Source of the DNA: Aquimarina aggregata
GTDB taxonomy: Bacteria > Bacteroidota > Bacteroidia > Flavobacteriales > Flavobacteriaceae
Length of the DNA: 64,000 nucleotides
NCBI RefSeq assembly: GCF_001632745.1
Contig: NZ_LQRT01000006.1
Coordinates: 84,026-148,025 of the forward strand
Reading direction: 5' to 3'
Positions within the stretch are counted from its first letter, which is position 1; every line of letters begins with the position of its first letter. The notes below the pieces were generated by a model. That model saw only the letters and a list, made by a program, of their open reading frames with translations, did not search any database and was not told where the DNA came from. Shown here piece after piece: positions 42,430 through 51,650 of this stretch. Made by a program: the position numbers and the translations under genes.

Positions 42430-44745
42430 TTATTGACCTTTAACCTTACTCTTGAATTTTTCAAACTTACCTACTTGTGTTCCTTTAGGCCAGCTATTAT
42501 TTGATGTATCAATATCTGCCGTTTCTTGTTTAGGGTCTACTACAATTTTAGAAATTGCTTTCTCTGATGCGAGTGCCTTTTTAACTGTAGCATCATTTTT
42601 ACGCCAAATCTGAGCTGGATACGTTACAGTTTCTGAGGTGCCGTCTTCATATGTATATTCAACGATTAAGGGCATTACTAGTCCACCTGGTTTTTCAAAA
42701 GTAATTTCATAAAAATATTTTGGACTTTTCATTCTATCTCTTTCATCAGCAGAAAAGTTATCCATTAAATATTCTTTTAATGTTTTTGCATCTTCAATGA
42801 TACCGTCATTAGCCTTAATTCTTGTATAATCTTTACTTCCTTCTTCTACCATTACCACTAAATCTGAAGGATTAGCAAATCGTAAACTTCTATCTGTGGC
42901 AGCAAACTGTTGCGCTTCAAGTGTTGGTACTTTTGACACTACAAATTTCTTTACATCACTAACACCGATATCTGTGTAATCTGTTGTGTAGAACCATCCT
43001 CTCCAAAACCAATCTAAATCAACAGCAGAAGCATCTTCCATAGTTCTAAAGAAATCCTCTGGCGTTGGATGTTTAAACATCCAACGTTGTGAATAGGTTC
43101 TAAATGAATAATCAAATAGCTCTCTACCCATTACAGTTTCTCTTAGTATATTAAGTCCTGTAGCTGGTTTAGCATATGCATTTGGTCCAAATTGATGAAT
43201 ATTGTTTGACTGCGTCATTATAGGAGAAAGACGGTTTTGGTTTCCACTCATATACGGAACAATTTTTTGAGCAGGTCCACGTCTTGACGGATATGCCTTA
43301 TCCTTTCCTAATGCCTTTGGATACCATTCTCCAAAATCTTGTTCGGCTACATATTGCACAAAAGTATTAAGACCTTCATCCATCCATGTCCATTGACGTT
43401 CGTCACTATTTACAATCATTGGAAAAAAGTTATGACCAACCTCATGAATAATAACACTCATCATTCCATATTTTGTTCGGTCACTATATGCTCCATTAGC
43501 ATCTGGTCTTCCATAATTCCAACAAATCATAGGATACTCCATACCCTGATTTTTAGCATGAACAGAAATTGCCTTATGATAAGGGTAATCAAATGTCATA
43601 CGACTATAGGATTTAAGGGTACTTGCTACAACTTTAGTAGACCAATCTTCCCAAAGTGGATTTCCTTCTTTTGGATACATTGATACTGCCATTACATCTC
43701 TATCTCCAATTTTAACAGCCATCATGTCCCATAAAAATCTTCTTGAAGTTGCAAATCCAAAGTCACGTACCATCTCTGCATTAAGCCTCCAGGTCTTTTT
43801 CTTTTCAGAAAATACTTTTTCTTTTGCTACAGCTTCATCCTGAGTAACAATCATTACAGGTGTATCATATGATTTCTTCGCTTTTTCATAGCGACTCATC
43901 ATATCCTTAGAGAATACTTCTTTTCTATTTACTAGTACTCCTGTACCATCTAAAATATGGTCTGCAGGAACAGTAATATTTACTTCAAAATTACCAAATG
44001 GCAATGCAAACTCTCCTCTACCCCAAAATTGATGGTTTTGCCATCCTTCTACATCATTGTATACTGCCATACGAGGGTAAAACTGAGCAATAACATAAGC
44101 TCTGTTACCGTCTGCAAATTCTTCATATCCAGATCTACCTCTACCATTTACATGATCATTGATATTGTACCACCAATCAATAGAAAAAACGAATTTACCC
44201 CCAGGAGCTAAATCTTTAGGCATTTCTACTCGCATCATCGTGCGATTGATTGTATGTTGTAATGGTTTACCATTGGCATCTTTTACTGCAGTTATATTAA
44301 AGCCTCCATCAAATGGATCCGAAAGATACTGAGTAAAAAAACCTTTTGGAGAACTTGCTGGATTAACACCACTACCTTGAATCAATGGCGTTTTAGAATC
44401 TTTTGCTCTCATATTTTGATCCAACTGAACCCATAAAAATTCTAAATGATCAGGAGAATTATTTGTGTAGGTAATTGTTTCTTTACCACTTAACTTTTTA
44501 TTTTTATCGTCAAGTTCGATATCCATCTTATAGTCTGCTTGTTGTTGATAATAAGCAGAACCAGGAGCTCCGGAAGCTGTACGATACATATTTGGAGTTG
44601 CAAACTCCTCATACATTTGTTTAAATTTATTCTGATTAGTGTGACCTAATTCACGAGTGTTTTTAGATTGCTCATTATTCTGAGCATACACCATAGTTCC
44701 TGACAAGAAAATACTCATTGACAGGGTAAACAGGATTTTTTTCAT
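42430..44745 (-). CDS. M1-family zinc metallopeptidase
   Basis: 771 residues with a signal peptide (LSMSIFLSGTMVYAQ). The gluzincin site is SVIIHEVGHNFFPMI (HExxH, about residue 432) with the distal Glu in WTWMDEGLNTF, 18 residues on. A GMEYPMICW substrate motif (like the GAMEN motif of aminopeptidase N) precedes it. Works outside the cytoplasm, probably as an aminopeptidase in peptide scavenging. It is followed upstream on the same strand by a DUF6702 gene (44810-45316), a gene order often seen in flavobacteria. Confidence 0.92.
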   Translation of the reverse strand: MKKILFTLSMSIFLSGTMVYAQNNEQSKNTRELGHTNQNKFKQMYEEFATPNMYRTASGAPGSAYYQQQADYKMDIELDDKNKKLSGKETITYTNNSPDHLEFLWVQLDQNMRAKDSKTPLIQGSGVNPASSPKGFFTQYLSDPFDGGFNITAVKDANGKPLQHTINRTMMRVEMPKDLAPGGKFVFSIDWWYNINDHVNGRGRSGYEEFADGNRAYVIAQFYPRMAVYNDVEGWQNHQFWGRGEFALPFGNFEVNITVPADHILDGTGVLVNRKEVFSKDMMSRYEKAKKSYDTPVMIVTQDEAVAKEKVFSEKKKTWRLNAEMVRDFGFATSRRFLWDMMAVKIGDRDVMAVSMYPKEGNPLWEDWSTKVVASTLKSYSRMTFDYPYHKAISVHAKNQGMEYPMICWNYGRPDANGAYSDRTKYGMMSVIIHEVGHNFFPMIVNSDERQWTWMDEGLNTFVQYVAEQDFGEWYPKALGKDKAYPSRRGPAQKIVPYMSGNQNRLSPIMTQSNNIHQFGPNAYAKPATGLNILRETVMGRELFDYSFRTYSQRWMFKHPTPEDFFRTMEDASAVDLDWFWRGWFYTTDYTDIGVSDVKKFVVSKVPTLEAQQFAATDRSLRFANPSDLVVMVEEGSKDYTRIKANDGIIEDAKTLKEYLMDNFSADERDRMKSPKYFYEITFEKPGGLVMPLIVEYTYEDGTSETVTYPAQIWRKNDATVKKALASEKAISKIVVDPKQETADIDTSNNSWPKGTQVGKFEKFKSKVKGQ

Positions 44746-44809
44746 TTGAGATGTGTTGTTTTAACTAAAAATAAACTGCAAAATAACTGTTTTTTAAAGT
44801 TTTAATGAT

Positions 44810-45316
44810 TTATTCACTAAAATTTAACAGCCCTTCGCTTTTTCCTTTTTCTAAAATAAGGCTTTTACGTTGATTTTCTTTCTTTACATGAACTATATTT
44901 TGTTGTTCTTCAAAAACATCCATTAACACTTCATTTGAAATATTAATTTCTTCTAAAGAACTGATATTTTGAACCTCCAAATAGCATATCATAAGATCAT
45001 CTTCATACTCTTTCCCTAGGAAATTAAATGCTATATCTTTATCATTAACTTTAATCTTTATTTTTTGATCAAGATATTTCTTTAAATATTCATCCAACTT
45101 AGGATCATCCTTTGTGGTATCGATTGTTAAAGATTCGTCATACCTAATTTTTAATAGATCTTCTATATCATCAATAAAAACCCTTGATATTATCTGTAAT
45201 GTTTGCTGTTCTTTATTGTGTTCTATCTGAGTAACACTAACATAAAACTTATGTACTGTATAAGAGCTTAGAGTAATTGATCCCAGAATTAGAAAAAATA
45301 ATATGGTCTTCTTCAT
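44810..45316 (-). CDS. Exported DUF6702-like protein
   Basis: 168 residues from ATG 45316 (MKKTILFFLILGSITLSSYT), with a signal peptide or N-terminal anchor. A longer frame from 45367 would add 17 polar residues before it. Landmarks: HKFYVSVTQIEHNKEQQTLQ, ISRVFIDDIEDLLKIRY and FNFLGKEYEDDLMICYLEV. This is the pattern of DUF6702. Gene order with the M1 peptidase supports it. Function unknown; predicted periplasmic. Confidence 0.8.
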   Translation of the reverse strand: MKKTILFFLILGSITLSSYTVHKFYVSVTQIEHNKEQQTLQIISRVFIDDIEDLLKIRYDESLTIDTTKDDPKLDEYLKKYLDQKIKIKVNDKDIAFNFLGKEYEDDLMICYLEVQNISSLEEINISNEVLMDVFEEQQNIVHVKKENQRKSLILEKGKSEGLLNFSE

Positions 45317-45420
45317 TTTTTTGCTTTGCAAGTGATAAATGTACTTAATTTTAAGAATCTGATTCAAAAAATCATGCCAAAGTTAATTATCTAAGAAAAA
45401 AGCCATGTGTAGAAATTTGT

Positions 45421-46173
45421 TTATATTTTTTTATATGCTTTATATGCTATTGATTTTTCTTTAAAAAACTCTAAAAGACTAAGTCTTTTTGTATTTACCA
45501 ATAAGTCTTTAAAATAATCATCTTCTGCACAATAATACATAAAATCAGATATTAAATCTTCGGGGATTCCTGCCTCTTCAATAAAAAAAACAGTATCAAA
45601 TGTTTGCTCCCCTTTCAAAACTATCTTATCTAAATCTTCTAACGCTTTAATTCGTTTCAATTTTTTCAATTTGCCATTAAGATAATTAATGGGAAGTTCA
45701 AGTATTCCTGATCTTGCGGTATAAATTCTTCTCTCAATTAATGTAGGTTGAGGCTTATCGCTAAATGGAAGTCCTAATATTTTATTATCTACAAAAGGAA
45801 GAATTTCTATGTTTTTAGAATCACTGTTTAGATTACCCGAGAGTTCAATATTACTAATTTTTACTTTTTCTAATTGTTGCACCTTTGACGTCAACCTAAT
45901 CTTATTGTTTTCTCTTCCTAAATTTTTTGTCTCAACAATAAGAGATAATGTCTCATATTGCACAGATGAGAAAACTATAGAATCTCCTTGTGATGCCGGA
46001 ATTTTAAAAAAACCTTTTTCATCATTTGTTGTTCCAATCTCTTTGGTGAAATTTACAATATTGATAGCATATCCTTGTAGAGAATCTGCCAAAATCATAC
46101 CTTCTAAAGTTTCTGATTGGCAGAAAGTATGTAGTGTACTTAGTATAAAAAGAAATGGTACTAATCTAATCAT
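45421..46173 (-). CDS. Exported carboxypeptidase-regulatory-like domain protein
   Basis: 250 residues from ATG 46173 (MIRLVPFLFILSTLHTFCQS, signal peptide); the frame could extend to 46215. An N-terminal CarboxypepD-reg-like beta sandwich (LEGMILADSLQGYAINIVNF, EKGFFKIPASQGDSIVFSSV) is followed by a helical tail of about 120 residues. It is a diverged paralogue of the next gene (46252-47043). Such stand-alone domains occur near TonB-dependent systems, but none is adjacent here. Function unknown. Confidence 0.75.
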   Translation of the reverse strand: MIRLVPFLFILSTLHTFCQSETLEGMILADSLQGYAINIVNFTKEIGTTNDEKGFFKIPASQGDSIVFSSVQYETLSLIVETKNLGRENNKIRLTSKVQQLEKVKISNIELSGNLNSDSKNIEILPFVDNKILGLPFSDKPQPTLIERRIYTARSGILELPINYLNGKLKKLKRIKALEDLDKIVLKGEQTFDTVFFIEEAGIPEDLISDFMYYCAEDDYFKDLLVNTKRLSLLEFFKEKSIAYKAYKKI

Positions 46174-46251
46174 ATAATCATCCTTACTATAGTATTTATT
46201 AACTGTAAAGGTCAACTATAAGGACGATCGAACAATCTTGATATTACACTA

Positions 46252-47043
46252 TTATTGTCGTTGTTTGTATAATTTACTTTGATACACCAAAAACTGAAGA
46301 AGATCAAGTTCTTTTCCTGTTTTAAAATAAGAAGTATTTAAGCCATTATCTTCTGCAAAAAATATAAAATCATTGATTTGATGAATTTCTAAAGCCAGAT
46401 AGTTTTTAAAAAAATCATCATTATATACATTTCTTACTTGAACATCAATATCTTTTTCTTCAAGTTCTTTTTTAGATTTATTTTTAGTATTGAAAGCCAA
46501 TTTAAATAGATTAACAAAATTTAATCCATTAATCATTCTATCTTCTAAAAAAACAGTGTTCTCAAGGGTGGATAGTTCGTCTTGTCTAAAATCGTATTCA
46601 ACATCATTAATCCTCTTAGAGGTTTCTTCTGCAACTCTTCCAATACCGCTTTCAGAAATACCTATTTTTTTTACATCAACAGATACATTTCCTAACAAAT
46701 CATATGGAGTTACAACTACTTCTTCTAATTGAGTCACTGTTTCATTAAGAAAAATATTTAATCGCTTAGTATCCACAATACCCTTATCGATTAATACAAT
46801 AAAATGCTGAAATTGCATTGCAACTACTTCAATTCTATCACTAATTCCTGCACTAATTTTAAAAACACCTTCTTTATTTGTTATTGTCCCTTGATTGGTA
46901 CTTCTATTGTAAACAACCACACCTTCGACGTTATCTCCTATAGGCACAGTTACTTTTCCATCGATGACTACTCTAGAGGTAATTTGAGCTATTGAAAGGC
47001 TACACACAAAACAAATAAGAAAAATAGATAATTTTATTTTCAT
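46252..47043 (-). CDS. Exported carboxypeptidase-regulatory-like domain protein (paralogue)
   Basis: 263 residues with a signal peptide (IFLICFVCSLSIAQ). Same layout as its downstream paralogue: beta sandwich with NVEGVVVYNRSTNQGTITNK, EGVFKISAGISDRIEVVAMQ and LEEVVVTPYDLLGNVSVDVK, then a helical C-terminal region with DDFFKNYLALEIHQINDFIF. The two genes are 78 bases apart and probably arose by tandem duplication. Confidence 0.75.
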   Translation of the reverse strand: MKIKLSIFLICFVCSLSIAQITSRVVIDGKVTVPIGDNVEGVVVYNRSTNQGTITNKEGVFKISAGISDRIEVVAMQFQHFIVLIDKGIVDTKRLNIFLNETVTQLEEVVVTPYDLLGNVSVDVKKIGISESGIGRVAEETSKRINDVEYDFRQDELSTLENTVFLEDRMINGLNFVNLFKLAFNTKNKSKKELEEKDIDVQVRNVYNDDFFKNYLALEIHQINDFIFFAEDNGLNTSYFKTGKELDLLQFLVYQSKLYKQRQ

Positions 47044-47142
47044 AACAATTAAGATAAATTCAAGATTAAGATACTACATTTTTTTATCTTCACTCAGGAT
47101 TTCAATATAAGAAAACGTTAAACTACTTTTATTTAAAAAACA

Positions 47143-47850
47143 ATGAGAAATTGTATTATAGCAAGCACTTCTACAATACATGGAAGTCAACCATTAGCGT
47201 ATTTAAAAGATGCATTAATTGAGTTATATTCTGATGTTGATGAGATACTTTTTATACCCTATGCAAGACCCGGAGGGATTTCACATGATGAGTATACGAT
47301 AGGAATCAATAATATCTTTAAAAAGATTAATAAAAAGATTGTTAGCATTCACATGTTCAAATCAACTCAGGATGCTTTTAACAATGTTCAAGGCATTTAT
47401 ACTGGTGGTGGAAATACCTTTCTATTAGTGGATCAACTATATCGAAACAATGTTATAACTCCTTTAAAAGAAGCTATCCTATCTGGCGCTCCTTATCTAG
47501 GAACTAGTGCCGGCAGTAATATTTGTGGTCTCACAATGCAAACGACTAATGATATGCCTATTACTTATCCTCCAAATTTTAAAACACTAGGTATTTTTCC
47601 TTTTAATATAAATGCACATTATTTGGATCCAGATCCAAACTCTACTCACAAAGGTGAAACAAGAGAAACTCGAATAAAAGAATTTCATAACTTAAATTCA
47701 CAACCTGTAGTTGGTTTACGAGAAGGAAGCTGGTTAAGAATAAGAGATGAAGAAATTACTTTAGAAGGTGATTTATCAGCAAGAATATTTGAACAAAATA
47801 AAGCCCCTTACGAACTGGACTCTGGAAATTCGCTATCCACGTTAAATTAA
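47143..47850 (+). CDS. pepE: Dipeptidase E (peptidase S51)
   Basis: 235 residues. Cytosolic serine peptidase that removes N-terminal Asp from dipeptides. Landmarks: FIPYARPGG, GIYTGGGNTFLLVDQL, nucleophile Ser in YLGTSAGSNI (about 124), NAHYLDPDPNSTHKGETRE and VGLREGSWLRI. Length matches the family. Eight bases separate its stop from the glutaminase start, so the two form an operon for amino-acid release from peptides and glutamine. Confidence 0.93.
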   Translation: MRNCIIASTSTIHGSQPLAYLKDALIELYSDVDEILFIPYARPGGISHDEYTIGINNIFKKINKKIVSIHMFKSTQDAFNNVQGIYTGGGNTFLLVDQLYRNNVITPLKEAILSGAPYLGTSAGSNICGLTMQTTNDMPITYPPNFKTLGIFPFNINAHYLDPDPNSTHKGETRETRIKEFHNLNSQPVVGLREGSWLRIRDEEITLEGDLSARIFEQNKAPYELDSGNSLSTLN

Positions 47851-47858
47851 GACATACT

Positions 47859-48773
47859 GTGCAATATCAAGACATACTTAATACTATACAACTTGAATTA
47901 ATTTCAAAAAAACATACAGGAAAAGTAGCAACTTACATCCCTGAATTGGCAAAAATTGATCCTAAAAAACTTGGAATACATTTGTATTGTATTAACTCGG
48001 GACATTATTATTTTGGAGATAGTAATGAACGGTTTTCTATCCAAAGTATATCCAAAGTATTTGCCTTAACGCTTGCTATGTCATTATATAGTGACGAATT
48101 ATTTAAAAGAGTAGATGTGGAACCTTCTGGAGATCCCTTTAATTCTTTAATACAATTAGAATATGAAAATGGCATCCCTCGAAATCCATTTATTAATGCG
48201 GGTGCATTAGTTATTTCTGACATGTTAATATCTAAATTAGCAAATCCAAAAAAACAATTTTTAGAATTTATACATAAACTAACAGGAGAACAGAGCATAG
48301 GCATTAATCCTGCAGTATTCAATTCTGAAAAAGCATATAGCCATCGTAATGCAGCTTTATTAAATTTAATGAAATCTTTTGGCAATATTAAAAATGATAT
48401 TCAAACTGTATTAGATTTTTACATTTATCAATGTGCAATAGAGATGTCTTGTGAAGAATTAGCCAAAGCCTTTATGATCTATGCTAACGGAGGCAAAAAA
48501 TTATCTACAAATGACCAAATACTTAATCCTCAAAAAATAAAACGTATTAACGCAATAATGCAAACATGTGGTTTTTATGATGAGGCCGGGGAATTTAGCT
48601 TTAGAGTTGGATTACCTGGCAAAAGTGGCGTTGGAGGTGGTATTACAGCTATACATCCAGGGCAATATGCTGTAACGGTTTGGAGCCCCATTTTAAACCC
48701 CAAAGGAAATTCAGAATTAGGAATGTTTGCTCTTGAACGATTAACTACATTAACTGGGTATTCGATTTTTTAA
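47859..48773 (+). CDS. glsA: Glutaminase
   Basis: Hydrolyses glutamine to glutamate and ammonia. 304 residues; starts with GTG at 47859 (no ATG in range, and 8 bases after pepE). Beta-lactamase-like fold with the S-x-x-K site RFSIQSISKVFAL (Ser63, Lys66), SGDPFNSLIQLE, PRNPFINAGAL, RNAALLNLMKSFGNI and LPGKSGVGGGITAIHPGQ. All are standard family motifs. Co-transcribed with pepE. Confidence 0.95.
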   Translation: MQYQDILNTIQLELISKKHTGKVATYIPELAKIDPKKLGIHLYCINSGHYYFGDSNERFSIQSISKVFALTLAMSLYSDELFKRVDVEPSGDPFNSLIQLEYENGIPRNPFINAGALVISDMLISKLANPKKQFLEFIHKLTGEQSIGINPAVFNSEKAYSHRNAALLNLMKSFGNIKNDIQTVLDFYIYQCAIEMSCEELAKAFMIYANGGKKLSTNDQILNPQKIKRINAIMQTCGFYDEAGEFSFRVGLPGKSGVGGGITAIHPGQYAVTVWSPILNPKGNSELGMFALERLTTLTGYSIF

Positions 48774-48835
48774 GCCATAAATTTGGAAGCTACATAAAAA
48801 CCACTAATTTTAAGTAATCCTAAAAAAAATAAAAA

Positions 48836-51169
48836 TTGACCCCAATTTTAAAAAATAAAAACCTGTATTTTATTGTTTTAATGTTCATTGTTACAACAAT
48901 AACATATCTTAATCATTTTGATAATTCTTTTCATTTTGATGATTTTCATACTATTACCGAAAACCCTAATATCAAAAGTTTAAAAAACATACCTAGTTTT
49001 TTTACCGATGGTAGAACAATAAGCTCTTTACCTCAAAATCAAACTTACAGGCCAATTGTTACAACGTCATTAGCAATTGATTATTGGTTAGGAGGTGGAT
49101 ATAAGGTCTTTTACTTTCATTTAGTATCTTTTATTTTATTTCTTCTTTTAGGAGTACTTATTTTCTTTTTTACTCTCAAGATTCTTGATTTAACATTTTA
49201 TAATAACCATAACTATTACATAGCCGCAGGGATAACATTATGGTATGTTCTACATCCTGTAATGGCGGAAACTGTAAATTATATTATTGCCAGATCAGAC
49301 TTACAATCTACATTTTTTGTAGTGTTAGCATTTGTTATATACCAACATTCTTCGACTGCTCAAAAATATCATCTGTATTTAATCCCTGTAGCCATAGGTA
49401 CATTATCAAAACCTACGACTATTATGTTCGCCCCTTTACTTGTTTGTTATGTCTTTATTTTTGAAGAGAAAATGAGTTTTCTAACTTTATTTTCAAAAAA
49501 ACATTTGAATACCTTTATAAAAATGGCAAAAAAAGTCGCTCCTTCGGTATTGTTTTGTTCCTTATTATTTGTATTTCATCATATGATGACTCCCGAGACT
49601 TTTAGTACGGGTTCTTCAAAAACATATAATTATTTAATTACACAACCTTATGTAGTTTCTTACTATTTCGGAAGTATTTTCTTTCCTATACATCTTAGTG
49701 CTGATACAGATTGGACAATGTTAGAAAGTATCTGGTCATTTAAGTTTTTAATTGGCTTTTTAGTTTTATTAGCTTTAATAGTTATTGCTATATTCTCTTC
49801 AAAAACAAAAAAATATGCCCCTATTAGTTTTGGGATTTTATGGTTTTTGATAGCTCTTGCTCCTACATCTAGTATCATTCCATTGGCAGAAGTCATGAAT
49901 GATCACCGAATGTTTTTTCCCTATGTTGGGTTAATTATTAGTACAGGATATACTATAGGATTAGTCCTGCAATATTTAAAAGAAAAATATCAATTAATCA
50001 ACATACATATTATTACATGTACTGCCATCATATTATCCATTTATGCTTTTGGGACTTACCAACGAAATAAGGTTTGGCACAATGAGGAAAGTTTATGGAA
50101 AGATGTTACAATTAAAAGTCCAAAAAATGGAAGAGGATTAATGAATTACGGATTGACTTTGATGGCAAAAGGGGACTATGATACAGCAGAGTCTTATTTT
50201 AAAAGCGCGCTCAAACTTCTACCATACTATCATAGTTTGTATATCAACTTGGGTATCCTTAACAATGCTAAAGGAAACGCTTCTGAAGCTGAAAAACATT
50301 TTAAATCAGCAATTAAACACGGCGCCAACTTTTATACTTCTTGGTTCTATTATGGGCGATTTTTATCTCAAAAAGGAAGAGCAAATGAAGCTATTACAAA
50401 ACTATCTAAAGCTACAGAATTGTCTCCGTTTCATATGGAAACTAGATATCTTTTAATGGATAACTATTTGACTATTGAGGATTGGTCAAGTTTAAAAAAA
50501 ATAGCAGTAAGCACTTTAAAAATAGATGAATCAGACACAAAATCACAAATCTTTTTACAATCAAGCATTGATAAAAAAAGTGCACTTGAAACTGAAGAAG
50601 CAGCTATTTCTAAAAACCCTACAGCAGAAAAATACCTAGATCTAAGCTTAAAGTATTATCAAAAAAAGCACTACAAAAAAAGTATTGAGATTGCTAATAA
50701 GGTTATAGCGATTAAACCTAATTCTCATGAAGCTTACAATAATATCTGTACAGCATACAATCTACTTGGAGAATATAAAAAAGCTATAGAAGCTTGTAAT
50801 AAGGCAATCCTATTAATCCCTAACTTCAATCTTGCCAAAAACAATCTAAACTATGCGATTACTCGAAATACTAAAATAACAGAGCTTACTTCTTTGTTAG
50901 AAAAAGATCAAAATGAAGGAAATTACCTCAATCTAGGCTTACTGTATTTCAATTTTGGACATTACCAAAAATGTATTGAGATTACAAAAAAAGGAATTAT
51001 ATCACACCCAAACTCTGATAATTTATATAATAATATGTGTGCTGCTTATAACTCTCTGAAAAATTGGGACAAAGCAATTGAGGCAGGTAAACAAGGCTTA
51101 ACTATAAATCCAAATAACGAGCTCCTAAAAAATAATTATAATTGGGCTATCAAAAATAAGGGAAATTAA
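48836..51169 (+). CDS. GT-C-like membrane protein with C-terminal TPRs (TMTC-like)
   Basis: 777 residues. TTG start at 48836; no upstream ATG fits, and ATG at residue 16 would cut into helix 1. The N-terminal ~430 residues have about 10 membrane helices with an acidic loop-1 motif FHFDDFHTITENP, TYRPIVTTSLAIDYW and HPVMAETVNYIIARSDLQ, as in the TMTC/DUF1736 group of GT-C O-mannosyltransferases. From about 440 on come TPRs, including AYNNICTAYNLLGEYKKAIE, nearly repeated in the two TPR genes that follow. Likely a lipid-linked sugar transferase or related membrane enzyme. Confidence 0.8.
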   Translation: MTPILKNKNLYFIVLMFIVTTITYLNHFDNSFHFDDFHTITENPNIKSLKNIPSFFTDGRTISSLPQNQTYRPIVTTSLAIDYWLGGGYKVFYFHLVSFILFLLLGVLIFFFTLKILDLTFYNNHNYYIAAGITLWYVLHPVMAETVNYIIARSDLQSTFFVVLAFVIYQHSSTAQKYHLYLIPVAIGTLSKPTTIMFAPLLVCYVFIFEEKMSFLTLFSKKHLNTFIKMAKKVAPSVLFCSLLFVFHHMMTPETFSTGSSKTYNYLITQPYVVSYYFGSIFFPIHLSADTDWTMLESIWSFKFLIGFLVLLALIVIAIFSSKTKKYAPISFGILWFLIALAPTSSIIPLAEVMNDHRMFFPYVGLIISTGYTIGLVLQYLKEKYQLINIHIITCTAIILSIYAFGTYQRNKVWHNEESLWKDVTIKSPKNGRGLMNYGLTLMAKGDYDTAESYFKSALKLLPYYHSLYINLGILNNAKGNASEAEKHFKSAIKHGANFYTSWFYYGRFLSQKGRANEAITKLSKATELSPFHMETRYLLMDNYLTIEDWSSLKKIAVSTLKIDESDTKSQIFLQSSIDKKSALETEEAAISKNPTAEKYLDLSLKYYQKKHYKKSIEIANKVIAIKPNSHEAYNNICTAYNLLGEYKKAIEACNKAILLIPNFNLAKNNLNYAITRNTKITELTSLLEKDQNEGNYLNLGLLYFNFGHYQKCIEITKKGIISHPNSDNLYNNMCAAYNSLKNWDKAIEAGKQGLTINPNNELLKNNYNWAIKNKGN

Positions 51170-51193
51170 ATATATCCTTTCAAAAAAAAGAAA

Positions 51194-51616
51194 ATGATCA
51201 ATAGAAAAACCAATAAAAAGATTCTCATACTATTAGAATATCTCATTTTTCTGATTATACCCTTTACGGTATTTCTTTTTATTAGTATTAGAAACAAGAA
51301 TAGATTAAATACTATCGATACGAAAGGTAAAAACACTGTTAAACAAACATTATCCCAAGAAAGCACCTTAATTAATAAAGGAGTTGCATTAATTAATAAA
51401 AAAAAATATCAAGAGAGCATACAAGTGCATTTAAAAGTAATACAATTAAACCCAAAAAATAGTATAGCTTACAACAACATTGGCATTGCGTATGGAAATC
51501 TAAAACAATGGGACAAAGGAATCGAATATTGCTTAAAAGCTATCGAACTAAATCCTAACTTCCAACTTGCTAAAAATAATATAAATTGGATGAAAAGTGA
51601 AAAATCTAAACAATAA
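51194..51616 (+). CDS. Membrane-anchored TPR protein
   Basis: 140 residues: a hydrophobic N-terminal helix (LLEYLIFLIIPFTVFLFISI), a linker, then two TPR units (ESIQVHLKVIQLNPKNSIAY and KGIEYCLKAIELNPNFQLAK) ending in NNINWM. The TPR sequence is almost that of the C-termini of both large neighbours. It lies 24 bases after the upstream gene. Probably a small scaffold for that membrane protein, or a segment copied from it. Confidence 0.75.
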   Translation: MINRKTNKKILILLEYLIFLIIPFTVFLFISIRNKNRLNTIDTKGKNTVKQTLSQESTLINKGVALINKKKYQESIQVHLKVIQLNPKNSIAYNNIGIAYGNLKQWDKGIEYCLKAIELNPNFQLAKNNINWMKSEKSKQ

Positions 51617-51650
51617 TGTTAAATCTATTTTTTACCAAAAAAGACACTTT